Source: Nocardia arthritidis NBRC 100137
Lineage (GTDB): Bacteria; Actinomycetota; Actinomycetes; Mycobacteriales; Mycobacteriaceae
DNA: 64,000 nt
Assembly: GCF_001612765.1 (NCBI RefSeq)
Contig: NZ_BDBB01000008.1
Location: forward strand, 1 to 64,000
Direction of reading: 5' to 3'
Every line of letters begins with the position of its first letter. Position 1 is the stretch's first letter. The translations under genes were made by a program, and so were the position numbers. Shown here piece after piece: positions 36,691 through 44,878 of this stretch. The notes under the pieces were generated by a model. It had not been told where the DNA came from. It worked only from the letters and a program-made list of their open reading frames with translations, and did no database searches.

Positions 36691-37457
36691 CGGCCGGCAT
36701 CACGCTGGTCGCGGCAGCGACCGTGCTCCTCGGCGGATGTTCCGGTGCCGAGAGCGAGCACCGGCACGACCATGCTCACCCTGTGGTCGTGGCCACCACC
36801 ACCTGGGAGGCGGCTTTCGCGAGAGCGGCAGGCGCGGCGGACGTGAAAGTCATTGTGCCGCCGTCGGTTCATCATGCTCCGGACTACGATCCCAAGCCTT
36901 CTGATCTGACTGCGGTGGCGGAGGCGGACTTCGTGCTCTACGCGCCGTTCGAACCGTTCGCGGCCAAGATCAAGGAGGCCGCCGGATCGACGGCCGAACT
37001 GGTCGAAGTCGGTCTGGACAATTCGGCGGAGAAGGTGAAAGCCCAGGTGCGGGCGCTCGGCCTGCGCTTCGGCACCACCGACGCAGCGCAGGCGTGGATC
37101 GCGACGTTCGGCACCGAGTACGACAGACTCAGGGGTGAGGTGAGCTCGGAATGGCCGGGTGGCAAACAGCCGACGGTCATCGCCCAAGTGTTCTCCACCT
37201 GGGCCGCCGACCTGGCGGGCGCGCGGATTCTCGGCACTTATGGGCCCGAAGCGGTCACCCCGGGTCAGCTGGCCGAGTTGACCGCGAAGAAGCCTCAGTT
37301 CGTTCTCGACAACGCGCACATGTCCACCGGCACAGTATTGCCGGACTCTGGCGTGAAACAGGTGTCGATCGTGAACTACCCCGATCAGGGCAAGGATCTG
37401 CTGTCCGTCTATCGTGATGCCGCGACCGCGCTGAAGAAGGCGCTGTCCGGCTCCTGA
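36669..37457 (+). CDS. Metal ABC transporter substrate-binding lipoprotein (ZnuA/TroA family)
   Basis: A 262-aa lipoprotein with lipobox LLGG-C after a hydrophobic signal. Directly after the Cys is a His-rich segment (ESEHRHDHAHP) typical of metal capture. TroA-fold features: VVVATTTWEAAFARAAGAADVKVIVPP, then HHAPDYDPKPSDL with metal-ligand His candidates, a linker helix, and FVLDNAHMSTG with another His. It overlaps the permease gene by 22 bp. The ligand set resembles the zinc/manganese group but does not itself settle the metal. Confidence 0.92.
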   Translation: MARFRPLTAGITLVAAATVLLGGCSGAESEHRHDHAHPVVVATTTWEAAFARAAGAADVKVIVPPSVHHAPDYDPKPSDLTAVAEADFVLYAPFEPFAAKIKEAAGSTAELVEVGLDNSAEKVKAQVRALGLRFGTTDAAQAWIATFGTEYDRLRGEVSSEWPGGKQPTVIAQVFSTWAADLAGARILGTYGPEAVTPGQLAELTAKKPQFVLDNAHMSTGTVLPDSGVKQVSIVNYPDQGKDLLSVYRDAATALKKALSGS

Positions 37458-37474
37458 CAACACCCACAGAGTGC

Positions 37475-37502
37475 CGGGGCAGCCGTGAAAGCGGCTGCCC
37501 CG
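37475..37502. terminator. Strong bidirectional terminator hairpin
   Basis: CGGGGCAGCCG (37475-37485) pairs perfectly over 11 bp with CGGCTGCCCCG (37492-37502), loop TGAAAG. It lies between the convergent binding-protein gene (ends 37457) and acyl-CoA ligase gene (ends 37511). Confidence 0.85.
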
Positions 37503-37510
37503 CAGCACAT

Positions 37511-39148
37511 TCAGTGCCCGATCGCCGTGAACTGCGTTTGCAGCGCCGCCCGGTCGGGTTTTCCTGCCGGTGTCAACGGCAGGGCCTCGAGCAGCAGGAG
37601 CGATTCCGGGTGTTTGCCGCGCTCCATGCCACTGGCTGCCAGGTGAGCACACAGCCCTGCCAGGTCGGGCGCGCTGCCCGGCCGTGGAACGACGCAGGCG
37701 GCGAGGCGTTCACCGAGCACGTCGTGCGGGACACCGAGGCACGCCACGTCGCGGACGTCGGGATGGGTCGCCAGTACGCGCTCGACCTCGGCGGGGCTGA
37801 TGTTCGCGCCGCCGCGTATGACGATTTCCTTGAGCCGTCCGACCACGTGCAAGCGCCCCTCGAGGTCGAGTACGCCCAGGTCGCCGGTGCGAACCCATCC
37901 ATCGCTGGTGCGGTAGCGCGCGTCCAACCGCGGGTCCGAGACGTAACACAGGGGCGTCATCGGACCCCTGGCGACTATCTCTCCGGTTTCCCCTGGCGCC
38001 GCGGTCTGACCGGTGTCGACTCGGTCGATGCGGATCTGAGCGACGCGCGGGTCTGGCCGCCCGACGAGAACTCCGGAAGCCGCTCTGTGGGCGTCTACTT
38101 CATCGAGCTCGGTGTGGCAATTGACGCCGTCGGCCGAACCGTAGAGGTTCACCACCGCGCATCCGAATGCTCGCTGCGCCTCCTGCGCTGTGGTGGCGTC
38201 GAGTTGCGAACCGCCCAGGACCAGCGCCGTCAGTGAGGACGTGTCGGTCTGCGCCGCGCCGTGCTCGAGCATCATCCGGATCATGGTTGGGACGCCGAGC
38301 ACGTGGGTGGGACGGTGACGTTCGATGTACGCGAGCGCCTCTACCGGCGAGAAGTGGTCGAGAAGGATCAGCGAGCCACCATGGCGGGCCAGTGTGACGG
38401 CCGTGCCGTTGCTGCCGAACGCCGTTGCGAGCGGTACGAGGAACAAGCTGCGCGGCGGTCGGCCGTCGCTCAACAACGAGGCCATGAAGTTGCCACGCCC
38501 GCCGGCGAGCGCGTTGTGGGAGTAGGCGACCATTTTCGGCTCCGACTCCGACCCGGAGGACACCAGGATGCGAGCAGCCGAGTCCGGATCGGGGCGGGTC
38601 GGGACGAAGTCGTGATCGTCGTACTCGAACAGCTCAGCGGACGGCACACAACGACCGGCCGCCGGGCCGGTGCCGACGGCGACGACGAAGCGGAGCGCGG
38701 GCAACCGGTCGAGCAGTTGCGCAAGTTCCGCGGCATGGGCGTTTCCGCGGAACTGCGCGGCGGCCAGGACACCCACCGCTTCCGCGCGCCGCAGCAGTGA
38801 CTCGGCCTCGCGCATGCCGCGCCCCGCGGGAAAGGGCAGGGCGACAGCGCCCAGTGCGGCCAACGCCAGGTCGGTGATCACAGCGGCACGGCAGTTGGGC
38901 AGCTGAACGCCGACGACATCGCCCGAACGAACGCCTCGGGCAGCCAGACCGGCGGCCAGCTTCCGCGCCAGAGTATCCAATTGCGCGTAGTTCAACTCGC
39001 CCTGGTGGTCCGACAACGCCGTCCGGTGCGGGTCCTGACAGCGGCGTGCCCGGAACAGCGAATACAGGTCCAGATCGGGGTAACTGCCGTCGGCAGCCCA
39101 GGATCGGCGCAGTGCCCGAGGAACCAGATCATTCAGGACGACGCTCAT
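37511..39148 (-). CDS. Acyl/aryl-CoA ligase or acyl-adenylate ligase (ANL superfamily)
   Basis: A 545-aa adenylating enzyme. The P-loop is unusual (VSSGSESEPKMVAYSH instead of YTSGTTGxPKG). Other core motifs are normal: VLGVPTMIRMMLEHG, NLYGSADGVNC, GETGEIVARG, WVRTGDLGVLD, the hinge GRLKEIVIRGGANISPAEVE, and the catalytic Lys in PLTPAGKPDR. It would activate a carboxylic acid to an acyl-AMP and perhaps acyl-CoA. The start ATG at 39148 has GGAGG 5 nt upstream and overlaps the preceding CoA-transferase gene by 4 bp, so the two are translationally coupled. It belongs to a unit with a SigC-type promoter (41023-41049); analogy with FadD10 of the mycobacterial SigC-dependent isonitrile lipopeptide cluster is tempting but only functional. 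Confidence 0.88.
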   Translation of the reverse strand: MSVVLNDLVPRALRRSWAADGSYPDLDLYSLFRARRCQDPHRTALSDHQGELNYAQLDTLARKLAAGLAARGVRSGDVVGVQLPNCRAAVITDLALAALGAVALPFPAGRGMREAESLLRRAEAVGVLAAAQFRGNAHAAELAQLLDRLPALRFVVAVGTGPAAGRCVPSAELFEYDDHDFVPTRPDPDSAARILVSSGSESEPKMVAYSHNALAGGRGNFMASLLSDGRPPRSLFLVPLATAFGSNGTAVTLARHGGSLILLDHFSPVEALAYIERHRPTHVLGVPTMIRMMLEHGAAQTDTSSLTALVLGGSQLDATTAQEAQRAFGCAVVNLYGSADGVNCHTELDEVDAHRAASGVLVGRPDPRVAQIRIDRVDTGQTAAPGETGEIVARGPMTPLCYVSDPRLDARYRTSDGWVRTGDLGVLDLEGRLHVVGRLKEIVIRGGANISPAEVERVLATHPDVRDVACLGVPHDVLGERLAACVVPRPGSAPDLAGLCAHLAASGMERGKHPESLLLLEALPLTPAGKPDRAALQTQFTAIGH

Positions 39149-40944
39149 CGGAACCTCCACGGCGTCGAGACCGCGACCGCGCCGTGTTCGTCGCGCGTCA
39201 TGGCCCCGGTGAAGCGCGGATCGTCGGGCAAGGTGGTGAGATCGGTGGTCACCGGAGTGGCGAGGACGCCGTGATCGCGAAGCATCGCGCAGGCGTCGTC
39301 GGTGGACAGCGCACGCACCCGCGCGGTATACCCGGCTGCTGCCGTGGCATGTTCATCGGTGGGTGCGAGTAATCCATCGGCGGTCGGTAGTGGTCGACGG
39401 AATCCCGCGGGGCGTCGTGGTGGACGACCGTGGCGGGCGCGGTCGAGTGCCGGCGCGGTGAGCACCTGCGCTGCGGCGAGGAGCGAGGATTCGACGCGGA
39501 CGCCTCGGCCGGTGCGCTCACGGGCGAGCAGTCCGGCCAGTATCGCTTCGGTGCCCAGCATGCCGCCGAGCACGTCGAGCAGCGTCATCAGTGAGGGTGT
39601 CGGAGGTTCGTCGGCCGGGCGGACCGCTTCCCCGACAGCGGTGCGGGCCTGCACCATGAAGTCGGTGCCCATGGGCGCACCGACGATCCGGCCTGCCCAC
39701 CCGCTGGTGTAGGCATAGATCAGGCCGGGATTGGCCGCCGACAACGTATCGGCGTCGAGTCCGAGTTGCTCGGCCTTGCCCGGCGCCCAATTGTGCAAGA
39801 ACACATCGGCGTCTGCGGCGAGTTCGCACAGTCGATCTCGGTCGGCAGCGGACTTGATGTCGATTTCGACCGCGTCCTTGCCCCGGTTGAGCGCCAGCCA
39901 GCGTGCGGAGATGTCCGAAGTGGTGGGTGGCATGCCGCGTAGTGGATCACCCCCGGGCGGTTCGATTCGTACGACGTTCGCGCCGAGCAGTCCCAACAGA
40001 TGCGCGGCCAGCGGAGCCTGCACCCGACGCCCTGCCTCCAACACGGTGAAGCCTGCCAGCGGGCGCTCGGCGCTACATCGGCTGCGTGCCCGCGCTGCCG
40101 CCGGCATCGCCGGGTTCGGGGCCAGTTCCCACGGTCGCGTCGATTCCGCGCCACCGTGGAGTTCCCCGGCGCGTTCGGCGAGAGTATGCAACCGGCAGAC
40201 ATCCACTCCGGATTCGTCCGCAGCTGCCTGCACGTGCGCCCATGTGCGGTTCAGTGTCGTCCGATGCAACTCCTCGGGGATCGGAGCGCACGCGGTGGCG
40301 TATCGGAACTGGAAGGGTCGCCAACCTTTTCGTGCCGCGGCGATCGGTGCTCGCATGGCCTGCCAGAAGTCCGCCCATACCGCGACGTCCAGCGCTTCTA
40401 GTTCGAATCGGATGCCGTCGGAGGTGGTGAACGGTGGCCCACCGGGTGCCAGGGGGCTGGCTTCGTCGTCGTCGGCGCATGCCGCGGCGAGGTACTGCGA
40501 GATGGTCAGCAGCGCAACGTGATCGAGCGAGACACCCGCAGCGGTGACCGATGCGCCCCTCGCGCGGCCGATGAGCCCGGCCAGCAAGCCCTGAACGGCG
40601 AGCACGCCTGCGGCGGTGGAAACGTAGTCCACGGCCAGGCCACGCGGAACACCGTCGCGGCGTCCGTGCACGAGCATCAGCCCGGCCGCGGCCTGGGCGG
40701 TCGCCTCATCGCATACCTCGCTGGTGGTGCTGCTCCAGGACAGGTGGGTCTCGATCGTCGCGCCGTCGGGATCGGTCAGGGTCAGCGCGTCGTGGTCGTC
40801 CGGGGAAGCTTCAGCGCCCAGCGACCGCAGGTGCCACGTGGCCACCGAGTTCGGTCCCGGCGGACCGCCGGTCCGAACCCGCGCCCCCTGGAGAGGTTTC
40901 GCCGTCATTTTGTTGTCGGAGGTCCGGGTAGCGCCGAGTGTCAT
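39145..40944 (-). CDS. CaiB/BaiF (family III) CoA-transferase, duplicated/fused form
   Basis: About 599 aa, longer than the usual ~400. The C-terminal half has the family hallmarks: LAGFTVLEAGRRVQAPLAAHLLG, LLGANVVRIEPPGGDPLRGMPP, the LNRGKDAVEIDIKS segment, ADVFLHNWAPGKAEQLGLD and RTGRGVRVESSLLAAA. The catalytic Asp normally lies in a PG.xxxDxxxG segment; here TDFMVQARTAVG occupies that place. The N-terminal half (about 1-260) looks like a degenerate second copy (AVDYVSTAAGVLAVQGLLAGLIGR). It moves CoA between acids or acts as a racemase/dehydratase-like enzyme. AAGGAG precedes ATG 40944. It is the first gene behind the minus-strand SigC-type promoter and is coupled to the ligase. Confidence 0.88.
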   Translation of the reverse strand: MTLGATRTSDNKMTAKPLQGARVRTGGPPGPNSVATWHLRSLGAEASPDDHDALTLTDPDGATIETHLSWSSTTSEVCDEATAQAAAGLMLVHGRRDGVPRGLAVDYVSTAAGVLAVQGLLAGLIGRARGASVTAAGVSLDHVALLTISQYLAAACADDDEASPLAPGGPPFTTSDGIRFELEALDVAVWADFWQAMRAPIAAARKGWRPFQFRYATACAPIPEELHRTTLNRTWAHVQAAADESGVDVCRLHTLAERAGELHGGAESTRPWELAPNPAMPAAARARSRCSAERPLAGFTVLEAGRRVQAPLAAHLLGLLGANVVRIEPPGGDPLRGMPPTTSDISARWLALNRGKDAVEIDIKSAADRDRLCELAADADVFLHNWAPGKAEQLGLDADTLSAANPGLIYAYTSGWAGRIVGAPMGTDFMVQARTAVGEAVRPADEPPTPSLMTLLDVLGGMLGTEAILAGLLARERTGRGVRVESSLLAAAQVLTAPALDRARHGRPPRRPAGFRRPLPTADGLLAPTDEHATAAAGYTARVRALSTDDACAMLRDHGVLATPVTTDLTTLPDDPRFTGAMTRDEHGAVAVSTPWRFR

Positions 40945-40975
40945 GGCTCTCCTTTTCGAACAGAGTGACCGCCGC

Positions 40976-41002
40976 GGGAACTCGGTGGCGATCGCCCCCG
41001 AC
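40976..41002 (+). promoter_or_regulatory. SigC-type promoter for the acyl-CoA dehydrogenase
   Basis: GGGAAC (40976-40981), 17 bp, CGAC (40999-41002). The -35 is followed by TCGGTG. The same element precedes four other transcription units nearby. Expected transcription start is about 41009, giving a roughly 60-nt leader before ATG 41068. Confidence 0.7.
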
Positions 41003-41022
41003 CACTCCCGCGGACAACAGCA

Positions 41023-41049
41023 GTCGCAGCGCGGGGACATCGAGTTCCC
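41023..41049 (-). promoter_or_regulatory. SigC-type promoter for the CoA-transferase/ligase operon
   Basis: On the minus strand: GGGAAC (41049-41044), 17 bp, CGAC (41026-41023), with TCGATG after the -35, nearly identical to the plus-strand copy next to it. Expected start is about 41016, leaving a 70-nt leader before ATG 40944. The two promoters face each other. Confidence 0.7.
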
Positions 41050-41067
41050 GGCAGACCAGGAGAAGCC

Positions 41068-42243
41068 ATGGACTCGTTCGCATCTCACACCGGTATCTCC
41101 GACGCGGCCGTCGACGGCACGTCACTACGCGAGCGCGTCGAGTTCTTTGTGACAGACCGTGTAATGCCGCAGGAGCCCCGTCTCGACGCGGGCGGCGCCG
41201 TCGCTGCGGCAGCGCGTTCGGAGTTGACCGAGGCCGCCCGGGCGGCGGGACTGTGGGCCTTGCCGCTGCCCACGGAGCTGGGCGGCCAGGGGCTCCCATT
41301 CGCCGAGTACGTGTGCTTGGCCGAGGCAGAAGGCGCCAGTGATCACGGGCCGTCGGTGCTGGGCTCGGCGTCGCTGCTGGATGTGCGGATGTTGCAGCGT
41401 CATGGCGGTGCCCGTGTTCGAGAGACCTACCTCGAGCGCTTGGTTTCGGGCGAGCTGCGTGCCGCGTATGCGATGACCGAACCCGACACACCGGGCACCG
41501 ATCCGACCCTGACGGCGACACGAGCGACGACGGCTCCCGACGGATCCTGGATCGTGTCCGGCCGCAAATGGTTCGTCAGCGGAGCCGGGGACGCCGACGT
41601 GATCACTGTGCTGGCTCGCACCGAGGGGCGGGCAGCCGACCGCGAGGGGCTCTCACTGCTGCTCGTGCCCACCGATGCACCGGGCTTCCGGCTCGTGCGT
41701 GAGCTGCCGATTCTGGGCGTGGGTGGGCAGTGGGAGATCGCCATGGACGAGGTCAGGTTGCCGAAAGACCATCTCATCGGCGAGCGGGGCCGCGCGTTGC
41801 CGATCGCTGGGCAGCGACTGCAGCTCGGCCGGACGTTGCGCTGCCTGCGCTGGCTCGGACAGGCGCAGCGCGCCTATGACCTGATGTGCGCGCGAGCACG
41901 GACGCGCAGGCAGTCGTCGGGAACGTTGGCCGAACGGCAGTTGGTGCAGCAGCATGTTTTCGAGTCGCTGCTGGCCATCCGGAGCACCCGGCCTCTGGTG
42001 CACAAGGCGGCCGCACTCCTGGACGCGGGCCATGACGCCCGCGTGGAATCCGGCTTGGCCAAGGTGGCCGCGGCGCGGACGCTCCAGCAAGTGGTCGATT
42101 CCGCGGTCCAGGTGCACGGCGCTGCCGGATTGGGGCCGGACACCGCGCTGCCGGGGCTGCTGCGGATGGGGCGGACGGCGCGGTTGCTGGATGGTCCGGA
42201 CGAGTGGCACATCGCCTCCGTGGCCGGATCGGTACTGCGCTGA
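41068..42243 (+). CDS. Acyl-CoA dehydrogenase family protein
   Basis: A 391-aa flavoenzyme. Motifs: GLWALPLPTELGGQG, YAMTEPDTPGTDPT (substrate/FAD loop), WIVSGRKWFVSGAGDAD, then GRTLRCLRWLGQAQRAYDLM and the C-terminal VQVHGAAGLGPDTALPGLLRMGR with LLDGPDEWH, as in the ACAD10/11-like group. It would introduce a double bond into an acyl-CoA or oxidise a related thioester. AGGAG lies about 6 nt before the ATG. Divergent from the CoA-transferase/ligase operon and driven by its own SigC-type promoter, so the three lipid enzymes are expected to be co-expressed. Confidence 0.92.
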   Translation: MDSFASHTGISDAAVDGTSLRERVEFFVTDRVMPQEPRLDAGGAVAAAARSELTEAARAAGLWALPLPTELGGQGLPFAEYVCLAEAEGASDHGPSVLGSASLLDVRMLQRHGGARVRETYLERLVSGELRAAYAMTEPDTPGTDPTLTATRATTAPDGSWIVSGRKWFVSGAGDADVITVLARTEGRAADREGLSLLLVPTDAPGFRLVRELPILGVGGQWEIAMDEVRLPKDHLIGERGRALPIAGQRLQLGRTLRCLRWLGQAQRAYDLMCARARTRRQSSGTLAERQLVQQHVFESLLAIRSTRPLVHKAAALLDAGHDARVESGLAKVAAARTLQQVVDSAVQVHGAAGLGPDTALPGLLRMGRTARLLDGPDEWHIASVAGSVLR

Positions 42244-42250
42244 CGTCGCT

Positions 42251-43324
42251 TCAGATGTCGAATGCGCCGACCGATCCGGTATGGATGGCCAAGGCCAGTG
42301 CGAAGAAGAAATCGCCCCAGATCAACTCGTGGCTGGTGGCCAGTCCGCGCTCGAAGTCGTAGCATCCGCCGCACAACCTGCCCAGCGGTCCCGGCGCGCC
42401 TGGGCCGCTCAGATGTTCCGTCGCGAGCCGTCGGATGATCTCGGTGGCTCTGTTTCGCAAAGCCGGGACATGCGGCGCGAGCGGCTGGGCCGCCGCGAGT
42501 TTGAGCAGCGCTACCGCTTCGATCGCGGCGGCCGAGGTGTCCGGTGGCGCGTCGGGGTGATCTTCCGCGGCAGGCACCAGCGGTCGATCGATGTCCACCA
42601 GTACCTTCGCGTCGACGATGAACTCCGAGGACAGATGCCAGCAGGCATCGGCCAGGGCGAGCAGAAGCCAAGCCCGGCCTCGGCTCCACCCTGGTCGCGG
42701 TTGCGCACCGGGGACCCATTCGCCGTTCGACCATGTCCATGCCGGGGTGGCGACCGGTTTCGCATGCCAGCGGCTCGAGTGGGTGCGCAGATGCCGTCGT
42801 GCGATGTCGCCGCTGCGGGGGCTCGGGTCTGTGGCCAGCAGCGGCACAACGCCCGGAACTCCGTCCACGCGAGCGACGAGACGCGGGCCACCGAAGGCCG
42901 AACCCCATGGCAGCATCCCGAGGTCGTGGTCGAAGTCGGCACGGATGTGCCGTGCGGCAGCCTCGCGAAGTATCAGGGCGTCAGGGTCTCCACCTGGCCC
43001 GGTGGCCAGAGCGGTTCCGTACCAGAGGATCAACCCACGGGTTGAAGTGTCCGCGGTCACCCAATCGGCGAGCCGTGCCGTCGTTTCCGCGGCGACGCTC
43101 CGGTCTGCGGGCTCGCCGCTGCTCAACGCGCGCAGCCACAGCAGGCCCGCCCAGAAGCCGCCGGTCCAGGAACCGCGGGAAGTCGTCGTCCATACTCCCG
43201 ACGTGCTGTCGGCGTACAGCGGAAACCGAGCGCCGACAGCGTCATATGTGCTCGATACACGGTGCAACACGGCTTCGAGAGCCGCTCGCGCCCAATCCGT
43301 CACGAAACCGCACTCCATCGCCAT
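42251..43324 (-). CDS. GH88/GH105-like (alpha/alpha)6-barrel glycosidase-family protein
   Basis: A 357-aa protein without signal peptide. It has the pattern of unsaturated glucuronyl hydrolases: SWTGGFWAGLLWL near the start, FDHDLGMLPWGSAFG with the conserved HD pair, WSRGRAWLLLALAD, DTSAAAIEAVALLKLA and CYDFERGLATSHELIWGDFFFALAL near the end. In that fold an Asp protonates an unsaturated uronic acid. The cytosolic location and SigC neighbourhood do not fit polysaccharide breakdown, so it may act on another ligand. It follows the MFS gene on the same strand (85 bp) and likely shares its SigC-type promoter. Confidence 0.78.
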   Translation of the reverse strand: MAMECGFVTDWARAALEAVLHRVSSTYDAVGARFPLYADSTSGVWTTTSRGSWTGGFWAGLLWLRALSSGEPADRSVAAETTARLADWVTADTSTRGLILWYGTALATGPGGDPDALILREAAARHIRADFDHDLGMLPWGSAFGGPRLVARVDGVPGVVPLLATDPSPRSGDIARRHLRTHSSRWHAKPVATPAWTWSNGEWVPGAQPRPGWSRGRAWLLLALADACWHLSSEFIVDAKVLVDIDRPLVPAAEDHPDAPPDTSAAAIEAVALLKLAAAQPLAPHVPALRNRATEIIRRLATEHLSGPGAPGPLGRLCGGCYDFERGLATSHELIWGDFFFALALAIHTGSVGAFDI

Positions 43325-43409
43325 TCTCGCGAATGCACACGTCGGTAGGACTCCGTCTGCGGTCGCGATACTTTTGCGTCATCCAGGCCGCAGATGCGAT
43401 GCCATGCCG

Positions 43410-44636
43410 TCATACCCGCGCCCCAACGCTGAAAGCTCGGGCGCGCACCGCCCACAGCGCCGCGATCGTCGCCGCGACACCGAATTCCGTTGCGACGATC
43501 AGCCAGCTGCCGCTGTATCCGATCGAGGGCACAACGATGCCGAAAACTAATGGCCCGCTGGCGAATCCAGCGAAGAATCCCGCTGATACCAGTGCCGAAT
43601 CCTGTCCCGCGCGTCCGGGAGCCGAGCGCTGGATTACCAGCACCATGGACACGGCGTTGCCCGCCATGCCGAAAATGCCTACTGCGATCACCGCGACCCA
43701 CACCACCCCGGTCACCAGCGCCGAGGCAGCCAGCAGCAGCGCCGCGATTCCCGACCCGAACGCCAAGCCCGCAGGCAGCACCACAGCAACACGCGGATTC
43801 CCCGCGACGCGAGCCCAGCCGATGCGGCCCGCGATGCCGGCTACGCCGAGCACGGCCACCAGTGTTCCCGCCGCTGCCGCACCGAGTCCGAGCCGTCGTT
43901 CGCCGAACAGCGCCAGATAGGTGTTGATCGACGCCATCGCGGCCCCGAGGAACAATGAGTACCCCGCCAGCCAGCGCACAACGCTGTCGGTACCTTGCCG
44001 CTGCTGGCCGTCACCGGAGCCTGGATTCGACCCGGCCTCTTGACGTCGCGGCGGGTCCGCGGGCAGAGTGCGCCACACCCAGAGCGCGACCAGCAGCGCC
44101 ACGCCCACAGCTGCCCACACCGCCGCACGCCAGCCTGCCGAGGCCGCCAGCGCGGTCAGCGGCAACCCGGCCGCGACCGCGCCGAGTTGCACACCGGACT
44201 GCTTGGCGCCGGTTACCCCTGCCCGGTCGGCCGGTGAGATCGTCGCCAGAATCGCTTTGTTCGTCGCGGGGTTGGCCAATGCCTGCGGGACACCGCCGAG
44301 CGCCACCGCCGCCAGGAGCACCGCATAGCCGGTCGCGGCGGCGATCGACCCCAGAGCGACTGCGACAGCCAGCAGAAGCGCAAGGAGGCATCGTCGGGGG
44401 CCGAGCAAGTCCACCGCGCGGCCCGCCAGCGGCGACAGTAGAGCCGCCGTCCCGAAGCCCATGGTGGTCGTCGAGCCCAATGCCGTGGTGGACATGCCGA
44501 GATCCGGCACGATTCGCGGGCCCAGCGCACCGATGACGAACAACTGCAGCATGGAAAAGGCCATGGTTGCCGTCAGCACGCCGGTCACCGAGACGGTTGT
44601 CGGCCGGTCCCGTCCGATCGTGGGGTGTTTCTGCAC
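43410..44636 (-). CDS. MFS transporter (12-TM)
   Basis: About 408 aa with 12 predicted helices. Motif A-like LAGRAVDLLGPRRCLLALL between helices 2 and 3; GVPQALANPATNKAILATISPADRAGVTGAKQSGVQLGAVAAGLP matches the helix 4-5 region of small-molecule exporters (shown here in segments: GVPQALANPATNKA, then GAKQSGVQLGAVAAG). The start GTG at 44636 has GGGAGG 6 nt upstream and lies about 40 nt after the predicted transcription start; a GTG at 44654 is the alternative. In the SigC block it is the natural candidate to export a small molecule made by the lipid enzymes. Confidence 0.9.
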   Translation of the reverse strand: MQKHPTIGRDRPTTVSVTGVLTATMAFSMLQLFVIGALGPRIVPDLGMSTTALGSTTTMGFGTAALLSPLAGRAVDLLGPRRCLLALLLAVAVALGSIAAATGYAVLLAAVALGGVPQALANPATNKAILATISPADRAGVTGAKQSGVQLGAVAAGLPLTALAASAGWRAAVWAAVGVALLVALWVWRTLPADPPRRQEAGSNPGSGDGQQRQGTDSVVRWLAGYSLFLGAAMASINTYLALFGERRLGLGAAAAGTLVAVLGVAGIAGRIGWARVAGNPRVAVVLPAGLAFGSGIAALLLAASALVTGVVWVAVIAVGIFGMAGNAVSMVLVIQRSAPGRAGQDSALVSAGFFAGFASGPLVFGIVVPSIGYSGSWLIVATEFGVAATIAALWAVRARAFSVGARV

Positions 44637-44684
44637 TGCTGTCCTCCCGGCCACGCCGCACGCAAGCGGCCCTGAGCTCAGGTA

Positions 44685-44711
44685 GTCGTGGGGCAGGCGC
44701 GGGCAGTTCCG
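44685..44711 (-). promoter_or_regulatory. SigC-type promoter for the MFS/GH88-like operon
   Basis: On the minus strand: CGGAAC (44711-44706), 17 bp, CGAC (44688-44685). One base differs from the GGGAAC consensus of the other copies. Expected start is about 44678, 40 nt before GTG 44636. Confidence 0.6.
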
Positions 44712-44792
44712 CCGGTATGGGAGTTCTCGACTGCCTGATTCCCTGGGCCGAGGGAACTACTGTTCGAGCACTGTCGCCGGTACGCAAGCTCC

Positions 44793-44819
44793 GGGAACTT
44801 TCGGTGCGCCCGCCCCGAC
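44793..44819 (+). promoter_or_regulatory. SigC-type promoter for the CtaG-like gene
   Basis: GGGAAC (44793-44798), 17 bp, CGAC (44816-44819), with TTTCGGTG after the -35. Expected start is about 44826, 50 nt before ATG 44879. A weaker tandem copy, GGGAAC-N17-CGCC, lies at 44752-44778. Confidence 0.7.
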
Positions 44820-44878
44820 CAATACGCGCGAGCTGTTTCCGCTGTTCGGTTGGAAGGTCGGGTGGATCCACGGTGGAG

